DNA from: Chara braunii
Taxonomy: Eukaryota; Streptophyta; Charophyceae; Charales; Characeae
DNA length: 44,024 nt
Assembly: GCA_003427395.1 (NCBI GenBank)
Contig: BFEA01000214.1
Span: 1,417,072-1,461,095, forward strand
Direction of reading: 5' to 3'
Part shown: positions 18,262 to 29,095 of the stretch, in pieces
Layout of the letters: the number at the start of each line of letters is the position of its first letter
How positions within the stretch are numbered: the first letter of the stretch is position 1
Notes under the pieces: model-generated
What the model was told of the DNA's origin: nothing
Databases searched by the model: none
What the model saw: only the letters and a program-made list of their open reading frames with translations
Program-made: the position numbers and the translations under genes

Positions 18262-19476
18262 CTAATTTTTCATAGTTGCAACACATCTGACAGAAGGTGG
18301 GAAACAAAAACTCGTGATACGAGAACCAAGAAACTCCCAAGTGCCGCTCATGTTGTCAGTGCGGAGCAATAATAAGTTAGCATCATAGGTCAACAAAAAA
18401 TTGTTGTAAAGTTTACAGGCCTTTCTAACATATCTCGAATTAATACCTGGAAAGAAAAGAAACAAGCCCACATCATCAATCAGCCTTAATCCTGAAATGA
18501 ATTTTGAGTCAGTACCAATGGAGGTAATAAAGGAATATTCATTAAATGAGCAGAGGAGACAGGCTAGTGTCAGGCTTGAGCTTTTTCCCATGGGAATTCC
18601 GATGGTTTGCCTCAGGATGGTAGTTCCAACTTTAACGAAAACATTATCTAATTCAAAAATTACTGCCAAGATTATCTGGGTTAGTTTCACACGGACCCAT
18701 CCTTTGCCAATGAATTTTTTTGAAAAGGAAGTCTCTTTACCCAATTGGTTAACACAGATGCTACGGAGGCTTTTTTTTCTGAAAAAACTGCACATCCATA
18801 TGACGGCCTGGAGAATGGACGGATGGGGAAGCTTTGTAAACATTTCTTTGATGTCGAAGCTAACCGAAATTAGAAAGCCATCAGGTCGGACTTTGCTATC
18901 AATGCTTGATATTGTATTCTTGGTCATAGAGGTGGACCTAAGGTTGAAGTGAAGATGTTTAGGGAAGGACCATAAAAGAGCGTTAATAACCTTCCCCACA
19001 ATCCGACTTAATGGAATAGTAGGATAAAAAAATAAGGGAGAAATAGGTCTCCATCTAGTGATGTCTTTGTAATTAGGAGTGACATAGCAGTTCCCAATCC
19101 TGCCGTTGTACTTCCAATTAGCTAGAGATCGTAATCCCAAATTGATAAACTGACATTTGGTGGTATGAATGATGGTGGTTTCAGATCTGCCATCAACCTC
19201 AAATCCAGGGTTATCCAAAAATAACAAACGCATGGCATCCGAATAAAATAAATGGCAGCAAACATAAGTATCCCCAAGGTTGTGATCTATAGGCATAGCA
19301 GTAAGTCCATGAAGATCTGAAAGCCATGATTCAGCAGATTCAGAAAGTGATAGGAATGAGGGCAAACGAGAAGGGGTATGAAGACAACTCATAATAGTTT
19401 TATTAGATAAGCCTTGGGTGGAGTGATTTGGAAGCTTAGTCAGACTATTGAGAATGACACCTCTAATTTTCCCCAA
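18262..19476 (-). pseudogene. Penelope-type reverse transcriptase, C-terminal part
   Basis: The 404-residue frame carries RT motifs in order: FDIKEMFTKL with the motif A Asp at 208; GIPMGKSSSLTLA (residues 293-305, motif B); RLIDD (331-335, motif C, usually YxDD); FLGSRI (382-387, following palm/thumb motif). GIPMG in motif B and xIDD in motif C are seen in Penelope-like and related RTs. The frame does not join the upstream GIY-YIG frame directly; a frameshift lies between about 19480 and 19550. It ends at TAA by 18262 next to the left pLTR. The RLIDD variant and upstream breaks indicate decay. Confidence 0.8.
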
Positions 19477-19681
19477 AGGTGGTGGCAGTGGTGGGTTTGG
19501 GGATGTTATTAGAGTTAAGGAGGCCAGAGGGAAGCTGAGTCAATTCAGAGAACCTGAAAGAAACATGCCCATCACCATTACATGGGAATTTCAGATGATT
19601 CTTGCAGCTACAGATATTGGTAATATTCCTGGCAGAAACGAGGTGATTATGGATAGTTTTACCAATGGAGCAGTTGTCAGT

Positions 19682-20785
19682 TCAGACTACACGGAACCGG
19701 GCAATTATAAACTCAACCAAGCAGGCAGGCTTTACCCTTCTCCTAATCAGACTTTTAGTAAGATTGGCGAGACAACCCTTTTTCACAGCAACGTCAAACC
19801 TGATTTTGATCACAACAGGGCTTAGACAGGCAAACCCAGCAGCCTTGGTAATGGAAGGACCAATAATCCTTTTCAGAGCACCCCTAGTCCGACTAGAAAA
19901 AAACAAGTCTATAGTGTTGTAGAGCTTGATGAGATTGGCAAGGGAGAAGTTATGGAGTAACCGAATCGTCCAAGGAACGTGAAGCAAAGCCACAAGTATC
20001 GATTTCCTACGGTCGCGAGCATTAAGATCCATGCGAATATGGGTAAAATAAAAAACACCACCGTTCATGAGTTCAAATTTCAGAAATTTCAAAAGAGTAA
20101 ATCGCCCATCAAAACACACCGAGCTATAGCCAAAGTTCCTGCGAAGAGGGCTCCAAGCACACAAGAAGGTATTGCCTCCATAACAAAAAATTGAAGCAGC
20201 AGTAGGTCCTTCGTACAAGCAAGCCTCTAGTTGTGAAGCAATGGAGAGTGAAGGTTGAGAGGCTGAAGGGGGAAGAGCAGAACCATGGGCGATAGTGAAC
20301 TTAAGAAACTTCTCCATATGAGAAGGACGGTTCTGATGTAGACCGACCAATCGATGAAAGGAAGCGCGTTTCCTTTTGCCCTTCCTTTTGCAACCCTGTT
20401 TTTTTCGAAGGGGGCGGGTATTAAGAGTTGGGCACCAGCGAGCTATGAGGGATGACTCGACATTCCTAAGATCAAAGTCTTGAGGGAACGCAATTGGCAC
20501 TTCAACATAGGACGATGAACCTTTCTTTTTGAACCATTGGCATAAGCGATGGGTAGGGCGACCTTCAAATACAGCAGAAGGTCGTGTGTGCTCGCGCCAT
20601 CGCACAGAGAGATTGCGTGAGGTAGATCCTATATAAATCACGCGAAAGGATGGGGAAATGAGTAGGTAGACACATGGGCCAGTAGGTTGGAAAATATCAA
20701 ACCCAAAGTTGAAAAGATCAAGCCATGTATCAACAAATCTACCTGCCCAGGCTAGCTGTCCAAAACAAACTAACAAGATAACCAA
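19682..20785 (-). pseudogene. GIY-YIG endonuclease domain and RT N-terminal region
   Basis: Residues 36-124 form a GIY-YIG nuclease: VY at 39-40, YIG at 51-53, Arg62 and His66 in the R-x3-H segment, and catalytic Glu110 in NVESSLIARW. A basic linker (KKQGCKRKGKRKRASF) leads to about 240 residues with no named domain but plausible protein composition. The frame ends at TGA 19682-19684, yet translation beyond it continues with a Cys-rich segment (ICSCKNHLKFPCNGDGHV), probably the connection to the RT. Upstream the same frame is open back to two adjacent TGA codons at 20897-20902, so the proline-rich ORF and this one share a frame. The nuclease would nick target DNA to prime reverse transcription. 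Confidence 0.8.
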
Positions 20786-20899
20786 AAAGTGGGCCCAAGC
20801 TTCCCTATCTTCCCAATCTCTACCTATCTTTCGATCGCGAATCCGTAGTTGGCACGTATGTTGCCAAAGAAACCGGGCATACGCCAGATCAATAGATCA

Positions 20900-21706
20900 T
20901 CAAGAGGGATTCTCCTCTTGGGCGTCAGTAGCGATGTTGTCAAGTCCCTCTTCCTCTGATTCGTCGTCGTAGGCATCACGGGCTCTAATCTCCGCGAGAT
21001 TCGTAGATGTTTGCTTTTTGCTGAAATACTTGATCTGATCCGCCTTGCAGAGCGACTCCAACTGGTACTTGGATTTCGTCAGAAGTTCCTTCTTCAAATC
21101 TTCGATATACTTGGCGTGACCTTCCTTTCCGGCAGAGGCAACAACAACTTTCTTTCCTGGGATCACACGATCGAAACCCAAAGGTTCATCATCAACTCCT
21201 CGTCGGGCTGGAGAAATGCATCGGCGTCTGGCTGCATTACCCGCCACAGGTGCAAACATGTCAACTACCCTCGTTGAGAACCTATTGACGCCTGGTGTCC
21301 AATTCTCATCCACCTTCCCCTTAGAGGAACTAGGATCAGCTGACCTAGGAATCTTTTTCTTGGGATATGGAGGTGGAGGGGGAGGGGGAGGGGGAGGGGG
21401 AGGGGGAGGATTGGACGAGGTAGGCTGGGCTGGCTGGGGCGGAGGAGGTAAAGGGGGTGAAGGGGGATGTGGAACAGGAGCGGGGTCCTTCTGGGTGGCA
21501 AGCGGCGGAGCCGAAGGGCCGGGTTCATGACGAGTGGGAGCACCCTGGGTTATAGCTGGCGGGTGGATGGACGAGCTCAACTTCTCAACCAATTCCATCA
21601 TGCGCCGAATCAAACCAAACTGCGAATCTTGGGACCGCTGGACATTATCGAGTTCCATCAGTAACAGGCCAGCATCAAGAGGAGAAAGATGAGTGGTTCC
21701 TTGCAT
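20900..21706 (-). CDS. Proline-rich protein with weak SAP-like C-terminus
   Basis: ATG at 21706 (MQGTTHLSPLDAGLL) starts about 268 residues. An N-terminal helical segment (LLLMELDNVQRSQDSQFGLI) is followed by a Pro-rich region ending in a run of 14 Pro encoded by a CCCCCT-type hexamer repeat. The C-terminal 60 residues (IEDLKKELLTKSKYQLESLC, then FSKKQTSTNLAEIRARDAY) resemble a SAP-like nucleic-acid-binding helix-turn-helix, a weak call. An acidic end (DDESEEEGLD) precedes two tandem TGA codons. It overlaps the zinc-knuckle ORF by 32 bases in another frame, so the two may be one shifted gag-like ORF. Confidence 0.6.
   Translation of the reverse strand: MQGTTHLSPLDAGLLLMELDNVQRSQDSQFGLIRRMMELVEKLSSSIHPPAITQGAPTRHEPGPSAPPLATQKDPAPVPHPPSPPLPPPPQPAQPTSSNPPPPPPPPPPPPPPYPKKKIPRSADPSSSKGKVDENWTPGVNRFSTRVVDMFAPVAGNAARRRCISPARRGVDDEPLGFDRVIPGKKVVVASAGKEGHAKYIEDLKKELLTKSKYQLESLCKADQIKYFSKKQTSTNLAEIRARDAYDDESEEEGLDNIATDAQEENPS
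21365..21411 (+). repeat. GGGGGA hexamer repeat, G-quadruplex-prone
   Basis: Successive GGGGGA units on the plus strand encode the Pro run on the minus strand. At least four G5 tracts with one-base loops would favour a G-quadruplex in the antisense strand. Confidence 0.8.
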
Positions 21707-22472
21707 CGTCAGAACAACAACTTTGTGGTCTGCCTTGAGTAGGAAGAATAGGAGGAGAGTCTTCCATCTCTTCTTGAGACCGCTTCCGATTGTTGCCAGC
21801 TTCCGGAACAGCATCCTTACCATGATGTGCTCGCATGGGATCTCCAACTACTCTCTCGATCTCCTTCCATATTTTCTTGTTTTCTTCTTCCGTCCTGGCT
21901 TGATGTTGCTTGTCGAGTTCCTCCATTTTCGCATTAATCATTCTAGCCATCCTTGCTTCCTTCTCAGCTTGTCGTGCTTCCTCCTCTTCAAGACGTTTCT
22001 TCTCTTCCTCCTTCAAGTTCATAATTATTGCCTGCTCTTCCTTCCTGCGTCGCTCTTCCTCCTCTCGTCGTCTGTCCCTCTCTTCCCTACGCTCGTTCAC
22101 CAGTTCTCTGAGGAGGGAAACAACTTCGTCGTTGTTACTCCTAGGTCTAGGTCCCCAGGGAGCAGCTTGGGATGGGACGGCATGGGGACGAAACGGAACA
22201 ATAGCGTTGGAGTTGGAAGAGTTGGGAGAGGAGGTTGTTTGCTGGGGTGGCGGGGCTTGAGGTGAAGGAAGCGGAAGGGCAGAATGTGCATAGGTCGTCT
22301 GGGTGTAAGTTTGGGGAGGAGGGTAGGACGGGGGAATGGTGGGACGAGAAATAGGGACCCCCGAGATGAGGCCATCGTGTCTCGGATAAGGACAGTTACG
22401 GGCGAAATGGTCCGGCTGCCTGCAGTTATAGCAGACTCGCTCAAAACCTGGATACTGCCCAGCGTCCGCCAT
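21675..22472 (-). CDS. Gag-like zinc-knuckle, coiled-coil protein
   Basis: From ATG 22472 (MADAGQYPGFERVCYNC) a CCHC zinc knuckle follows at once: C-x2-C-x4-H-x4-C in VCYNCRQPDHFARNCP, all four ligands present. A Pro/Ser/Gln-rich linker leads to a long charged coiled coil rich in Glu and Arg (VNERREERDRRREEEERRRK and beyond). It ends in another frame from the following ORF, overlapping it. Zinc knuckles are typical of gag-type nucleic-acid chaperones. No capsid fold is recognised. It is the first ORF after the 5' pLTR and appears unbroken. The role in packaging element RNA is an inference. Confidence 0.7.
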   Translation of the reverse strand: MADAGQYPGFERVCYNCRQPDHFARNCPYPRHDGLISGVPISRPTIPPSYPPPQTYTQTTYAHSALPLPSPQAPPPQQTTSSPNSSNSNAIVPFRPHAVPSQAAPWGPRPRSNNDEVVSLLRELVNERREERDRRREEEERRRKEEQAIIMNLKEEEKKRLEEEEARQAEKEARMARMINAKMEELDKQHQARTEEENKKIWKEIERVVGDPMRAHHGKDAVPEAGNNRKRSQEEMEDSPPILPTQGRPQSCCSDDARNHSSFSS

Positions 22473-23077
22473 CCTTAGATTAAAGCGGAATCGTACACAA
22501 AAAAATATGAATAGCTTTGTTGCCGAAAAAAGAGTCGAGGAGATAGGCGAGTTCCTTAACAAAGCAGTGGAAGCAACCGATAAAGCAATCTTGGGTAATA
22601 AACTGGTAACGAGGGGAGGAATCGATGGTAATCTTACAGTAGATAATCGATGTCATACAGGAAGAGAGGGAAAAGGAGAGGGGAAGAAGAAGAAGAAGAA
22701 GAAGAAGAAGAGAAGAAGAAGAAAGAGAAGAAGAAGAAAAGGGGGTGCGAAAGATGAAAAATAGGTGTAGCGAACCGTAGGTGAAAAACGACCAACGGTC
22801 AGGAAGCCACCAGCGTCTACACCAGTCAACGAATAGCGGAGTGATTACAGACGCTACCACATCAGTATGGGAATGCAATCAAAAGATGCGCATAACCATT
22901 GGCAAAGGTTCAGAGGGAAGGGATACGGGATAGAAGCGCACAAATCATAGAGAAGGAAAAAGGGTAGAGAGAGATGGAGATATGGATGGCAAAGACCAGC
23001 AAAGCCATGAGAGACAGGGTACGCACAAAAGAACAGGCACTTTATAAAAATGTAAGCAATGAGAGCCAAAGTGTCAT

Positions 23078-23144
23078 GCTGGCGAAATCCCTACGATCGT
23101 TTCAACCGTCCGCCAGCGATGGTATCATTAGGGGACGAACGAGC
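23078..23144 (-). ncRNA. Candidate hammerhead ribozyme, right pLTR, mutated core
   Basis: This is the counterpart of 15916-15982. Stem III is better here (A-U plus C-G, loop GAUC), but the core reads CUAAUGA instead of CUGAUGA, stem II has one mismatch (A-C) and outer stem I has one mismatch (C-C). GAAA and the GUA triplet are kept. The core change at an essential G predicts loss of cleavage. Confidence 0.55.
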
Positions 23145-23288
23145 GCGTACCCTGAACAGACATTCCACTACTTAAATAGTCTAATCTCCACACTCATTTC
23201 TCCACATAGCTCCAAGGCAAACACGCAGTCTAAGAAGTGTCGATCGCGTGAAGGAAAGGAAAGAAAACGCACCTAGAAAAAAAAAATA

Positions 23289-23322
<34 letters not shown>

Positions 23323-23447
23323 CTTGGAGAGAGAGAGAGAGAGACAGTCATTTCTCCACATAGCTCCAAGGGAAACACGCAGTCTAAGAAGTGTCAATCA
23401 CGTGAAGGAAGGAAAGAAAACGCACCTAGAGAAAGAGAGAGAGAGAA

Positions 23448-23482
<35 letters not shown>

Positions 23483-23488
<6 letters not shown>

Positions 23489-23772
23489 TTCGTTAAAACT
23501 GATATTTTTTTCTAAATTCACGAAAGTGGACTTAGTCAAAATTTCATTGCTCATCGGGTGAGAAAGTGGTTGTCTCACTTTGTCCATCTGATGTACCTCA
23601 ACGTAAAGTACCATTAACATACATCCGATAGTCAGATCATCGGGAGTCGCCACGACCCCCGATGATGTGATCATCTGACGTCATGAGGACAAAAAAACAC
23701 TAAAAAATGTTGTTTTTTTGTATGCTCAATTTCGTGAATTTAAAAAAAAATGTCAGTTTTAACGAAATGTCA
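23483..23772. mobile_element. MITE-like TIR element in right pLTR
   Basis: Identical by eye to 16167-16456 at an offset of 7316, including both inverted repeats and the flanking microsatellites. It therefore was either present before pLTR duplication or copied by gene conversion. Confidence 0.75.
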
Positions 23773-23854
<82 letters not shown>

Positions 23855-24254
23855 AATTAAATCGACAACCCAGATATCGAATATAGCAAGCTACTGAAAA
23901 TAAAAAGTCGGAGCATCGATTCTCTGAGAACTATGACCGGATTTGGGTGGTGATCAGCCGAAGACGATGGCCTGACGAATTGCCTGTTGACCCGTTTGAT
24001 GAAGAAACTTCGATCGTGGGAAGCAGCCTTCAAACTGCTGAGTATTGGGACAGCCGAGAGCTAGGAGCGACAGCTTAATGTCGCAAAATCCTTGTGGTTG
24101 TCCCTCGGGTAGTTCAGTCAAAGACGGTTCGAAAACAGCAAGAACCACCACAGCAGACAACAAAAGAAAATCCAAATATGAGGGGTTGATCCAATGGTGA
24201 TCAAATCATAGACAGAGAACCGCGTAGCAAAGATTTTAGAGGAAATCATGATGA

Positions 24255-24263
24255 TTAAAAAAT

Positions 24264-24334
<71 letters not shown>

Positions 24335-24336
24335 AG
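24255..24336. repeat. GA microsatellite
   Basis: A long (GA)n tract with a few GAAA interruptions. The left pLTR equivalent (16948-17000) is shorter, so this tract has expanded or contracted since the copies separated. Confidence 0.9.
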
Positions 24337-25440
24337 ATTTTAGCGGGAAGTGGGATAATCCTCGAAACCGTTTGTCACGCGAGCGTCGCTCAGATCGGAG
24401 AAAACTTCAGTTTGCTGAAAAAAGAAACTTAAAGAATAAGTGTCCTGATACACGTGAGGTCATAACAGACAGTAATACATGAGCAACCGCAAGCATAGAG
24501 ATGGATCAGAGAGCAATTAAATCAGTGAGGTCCCCAATAGGTGAGAATCCAGAGCAAGTGTCATATCCATGTTCGTGGAAGTAGCAGGTTCAGAGATACC
24601 CTTCATCCTAATTCGCGAGAAAAATGATTATAGATAGTAATTCATGTGCCCAGATCAAGATCAACTAAAGGGTAGTGAAGACGCATTTGGTAGGAGGGGT
24701 TAATCGGGCGAAAGAGGGATGTGCTTTCATAGAGAGGGTATCACCGATGCCAAGTGAAGAAGAAGAAAGGGGAGAAGGGAAAAAAAGAAAAAGGAAGAGT
24801 AAGGATTGACAGTTAGAACGTAGAAGGTTCTGGCAGAGATACGTGAGTACCTGAAAGTCGTCTTCAGGTAGGCGCGGCTTCAGGTCCAAGAAGAATGTCG
24901 TGCTTGGCCGAACTAAGGAGAAGTAGAAGGCCCGAGAGGTAGGAGTCCTGAAAACTGTCGGTCAGAACAGGCGATGCGACACCCGCTAGAGTGGCAGCGT
25001 AACAATGCTATCTTCAGAAGTAAGATAGAGAAGCCGCAATGAATGAATGCTCCGCGTCGGTGACATGCTTGGTGGGAAGGAGAGGTCGATGCCGAAGAGA
25101 TAGGTAAATAAATAGAAAGGCAGTAGGAAAACAGAAGCGAAACAGAAACGGGCTTGGGCGGGAAAAATTTAGTAGGACTACCTGGTACCTACAGGGATAC
25201 TCAATCATGGGGAACCACATGAGATACAGAAAGCTGACAGAAAAAAAGCACACGCCAGGTCCCATATCATCCTCAGAAGGCCTACAACAGTGATAGTTAG
25301 GGTTTATTCATCTAGAGTCGCGAAAACATGTATCCAGGGGTCCAAAATCCCTTTATGGTTCCTAGAGAAACCTTTGAGCTCCTTAGAAAACAACAAATGT
25401 GGAAAACCCTTAAGCCAAAGCTCACGTTTCAACGCAAGTG

Positions 25441-26099
25441 TCCCATATAGAATTTATACAATTGATCTGGAATGTCGGCTAAGAAACATCTAGGAACTTA
25501 TGAAAAATTCAGGAAAATTTCAGGAAGATTTAGGAAAACGTGAATACTGTTGACCTATTACTAAGAAAAACAAGAAAGCGCGAGAGTCCTTCTAATGCTC
25601 AGAATCCCTGGACACCCCAACAAAACACTCTAAAATTCTCTAGCACTGTCTAATACCCTGTCAGGCTCTCCCAGGCCTCATGCCCCCATCCTGCTAGGTT
25701 ACAGGGCAACACAACTCACCCCAGCTCCGGCCAGCATTGTCCCGACAACAACCCTTGGTTTTCCTTTGGAATGCCCGGCCTAAGGCATCCCCAGATCTCC
25801 CTACCAGGCCTCATGCTCCTGCTATCGACAGGTTACAGGTCAACCCCCCAACTCCGGCCAGCGTCATTCTGGCATCGAAAAAAACACAGGTCCCTGGATC
25901 TAACAGCACCAAAGAGACCTAGAAATGAGTTGCAAGAAGCACCCAATATCCTAAGACATTCTCAAGAGTAGAGAGAACCACCCCCTACCATTTGATGGTA
26001 ATGAAGGAACATGTTGGGAAATCAAAAACTTATGAAAAACAAAAAGACGAAAGTCAAAAACAAAATCACTACAATCCAACTCAAACCCTCACTACAGGC
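25441..26099. other. No gene recognised; short degenerate repeats
   Basis: The phrase GGTTACAGG.CAAC followed by CTCCGGCCAGC appears near 25690-25735 and again near 25830-25865, so a unit of about 140 bases is duplicated with divergence. Nothing looks coding. Confidence 0.4.
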
Positions 26100-26950
26100 A
26101 AGAAACCGCCGCTCAAGCTTTCAGTCCTCATACCAGAAGTCACCAGTTCTCACACCCCCCTTGCTATGGTGACAAGGCAACACAAACTGTCCCAACACCG
26201 AATTGACTTTTTTCTGACAGACAGGAGGTGTCTTCCTCCCTCGACAACCTCCTTAGCTGCAAAAAAAACCTACCGGGTTACAGCGTCTCCGCCCCAGCAT
26301 CATCTACGTTGAACGAGGTAGTTATGTCTTCCATCCTCGACATAACTCCAAAGGCCTCAGGCTCCTCTTGGTCACAGAGCCACTGCTCCGGCATCGGCCA
26401 ATGTCGCCCCACCCCGCCCTTCTAGTAGACTTACCACCCTGAGCCACACTTCCTCTACTGCGCGAGCCCACCCAAAATTCCTTCCAAACCATACTTCCGA
26501 CTTTCACCTTCCCATTAAAAACCAAAAGGAAAAAGGAAGAAAACTAGAACCACTAACAATTCATCTCCTACCCTCACCACAGATGAAGGACACCCCGACC
26601 AGGATTTCAATCCTCGTACAAGAAATCATCAGATCTCATACCCCCCTGGCAGGGTTACAAGGCAACACAAACTGCCCCAGTACCGACCTAACTGTTTCTG
26701 ACGGACAGAGAGTGTATTCCCTCTTCGACAACTCTCTTAACTGTAAGGCCCCTCAAAAGGTTACAGGGTCACCGCCCCGGCAACAGCTACGTCAGGCGAG
26801 ATGGTTATGCCTTCCACCCTCGACATAACTTTAATGGCCTCAAGCTCCCTAGTCACGGAACAAATGCTTCAGCACCGGCCAATGTCGTCCCACCCCACCC
26901 TTCTACTTAGACTTACCACCTTGACCTGCCCATCCCTCCTCTAAGTGAGC
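26100..26950. repeat. Diverged tandem duplication, unit about 480 bp
   Basis: Two units (about 26108-26470 and 26587-26945) share ordered blocks: TTACAAGGCAACACAAACTG or variant, a TCTGACRGACAG block, TACAGSGTC.CCGCCCC, CCCTCGACATAACT, CGGCCAATGTCG and CTTACCACC. Identity is roughly 75-80% by eye. No intact ORF spans the units. Confidence 0.75.
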
Positions 26951-28479
26951 CCCCCCCACTTCCCTCCTGCCTCTAATTCGACCTTCCCCTTTTTATTTGC
27001 AAAAACCGCATCATAACTAAGACTAATTACGTGAGAAAATACTGTTTTGAAAAGTTCTACGCAGAAAATCAGACTACGAATTTCAAATTTAAGAAACCGA
27101 GTTTAAGATTTTTTTTTTTAGCATGCAAACGAACTTTCAATCGTGAATTTAGTATGGAACTCAGAGAATCAATCGACTCGACGAGATGAAAATAAGATTG
27201 AATATCAAATTTTATAAGATTTGACGGTCCAAATAGGGAAACAAAATAGGGATTTCGATTCTAATGTCCAAAAGGACTTACGACTCTAATTTCCAGAACC
27301 CCAAGGTTCAGAATCGCTCAGACAGTAAATCAAGAAATTACTAAACAGAAAAACAAATCGACCGACCCATATGTGAGAGAGTTGTGAGAATTTCTTTCAA
27401 AATCGTACTTAAAACCTATCAATCTATTTAGAGGATATCAGATTTCGACTAAATCACTTACAATTTTTGCTGAACTTCTAAATAGTACACGAAAATCATG
27501 AAAATCTTTAACAGCTATTTAGGCGAAATCACGCAGAACTTCCTAATAGAAATTTCCTCCTCAATCAATAGAGCTTTCCCACAAGAGCTCCTTCCCCACT
27601 TCCTCAACCCCCACCTACTTACCACCCTTTCCCTCAAACCCTACTCCACCATCTTCGGGGAAAGAGGACCACCCTCCTCCCACTGTTAGCCACTAAGCAT
27701 CAAGGCAATGTTAACGCTGAAGACATCAACGGCAATCTCCAATCCCCCAGGGATCAGAAGGCAGTGTCACTCCACCTCACCAAACATGTCAGTGAGTCGT
27801 CGCAGGGGGTTCAAACCCGACAAGACATTCATTCCCAACCAATTGAGGAAGGAGGGGGAGATCAATCTCGTCGCCCAAGCTCTAAATCACCACTAACACT
27901 TACCACATGCTACCCCACCTAATCATCTTCAACTCACTTCCAATCTTGGTGATGCTAAACCTACAGAAAAGCAGCCTTGAAAAAACACCAGAAAAAAAAC
28001 GCGCTCGCCAGACTAGCAGCTCTCAAGACGGAGAAGGTCCGAGTCGTTTCCCGGATAGAAACACTCACCTGGACGAACGATGCATCCTAGTTGTTGCCTT
28101 CCACTAAGCTGTCCCCTCGACGCCATCCTAAGTGGTAAAATCCACGCGGCCATAGCCAACCACCCCAACCCCCCGCCCTAAACCCTCTTCTTTCCACTCT
28201 TCATCGCTCGTCGCACGGCTTGTCCGCATCCTCTTCCTTCACGCCTCTCCGCTCGCTGCTGCTCCCCATCGCCCTTCGTCACCATGCACTATCCGCGCCA
28301 ACCCGCTTACCCGTAGCCCGTCGGCGAGATCGGCGGGGCGCAGCGCTCCCGGTCACACTGGGCCCCGCCTGACTGTGGACTTGAATTTTAGAGCAGACTC
28401 ACCTAAGCGCTCTTGACCGCAGGATTTCATAGAGGACCATCACTCAGAGGATTCTCAACTACTACTGCTATTAAAAGCT
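26951..28479. other. No gene recognised
   Basis: 27000-27500 is AT-rich with no structure seen. 28140-28400 is GC-rich. Short ORFs here have no recognisable motifs and no supporting context. Confidence 0.5.
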
Positions 28480-29095
28480 CCCGAAGCAGAGTAATCCCTT
28501 CATCCCTATCCGGGCTACCCTCTCATCCTCATTGTCCAAAACACTATAAACTGCCAAGGTTGGTTTCCAACCACGCACCCAATAGATACAATGATACAAC
28601 TAAAATTTGCTCTTCACCATGTCTCTCTTATCCCATGACCGGTAGCGTTCTGACTGCCCCTTGTCACACTCTCACTGCGCAAAGTGGCACCGCTGCTAGG
28701 AGTTCCGGAAGTTTCACCCTGATCCGCTTTGAAATTACTTCCCTCTCCCAGTCCTAAGATGTTGCGGCAACCTTCTCAAAATAATTACGCACATACCAGA
28801 TGAAATCCTCACCTACAACGATTCCCTCGTTTCTCTCGGGACCACCCTCTCTTCCTCACTGTCCAAAGCATTGTAAGGAGCCTGAGCTGTCAAGGCGGGT
28901 TTCCCACCACGCACCCAATGGACACAATTCCAAGTTTGCACTTCATCGGGTCTCTCTTACCACCTGACCGGTAGTGTTCCCACTGCCTCTTATCACACTC
29001 TCATTGGCCGAACTTGAAGTGGCACAACTACCAGTATTTCCACGAGTTTCAACCAGAACCACTCTAAAAATGCTTCCCTCTCCCAGTTCTATGCA
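28480..29095. repeat. Diverged tandem duplication, unit about 340 bp
   Basis: Blocks near 28495-28760 recur in order near 28830-29095: CTCACTGTCCAAARCA or similar, CCACGCACCCAAT.GA, ACCGGTAGYGTTC, CACACTCTCA, GGCAC and CTTCCCTCTCCCAGT. Non-coding by appearance. Confidence 0.7.

Larger units (their letters stand above)
15704..25440 (-). mobile_element. Penelope-like retroelement with long pLTRs
   Basis: Direct repeats of about 2.4 kb (15704-18104) and 2.58 kb (22861-25440) flank an interior encoding, on the minus strand, a zinc-knuckle protein, a proline-rich protein, a GIY-YIG nuclease and an RT. Long terminal direct repeats (pLTRs), a GIY-YIG endonuclease, and hammerhead ribozymes in the pLTRs are known hallmarks of Penelope-like elements. 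Here the GIY-YIG domain is N-terminal to the RT, as in the Chlamys/Naiad-type elements of algae and other eukaryotes. The frames are broken by several stops and shifts, so this copy is inactive. The family assignment rests on motifs, not on a phylogeny. Confidence 0.75.
22861..25440 (-). repeat. Right pLTR (5' end of the element)
   Basis: This copy of the left pLTR is slightly longer. The segment CATTTCTCCACATAGCTCCA through the GA tract occurs twice (23213-23277, then 23349 onward), and only the second copy matches the left pLTR exactly. Similarity ends near 25440, which marks the outer 5' end of the element. Confidence 0.9.

Noticed and set aside
18497-18952. 151-codon plus-strand ORF
   Set aside because: It is antisense to the RT domain, whose minus-strand motifs are clear.
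28164-28180. CCCTAAACCCTC as telomeric repeat
   Set aside because: Fewer than two full plant-type telomere units, in GC-rich unrelated sequence.
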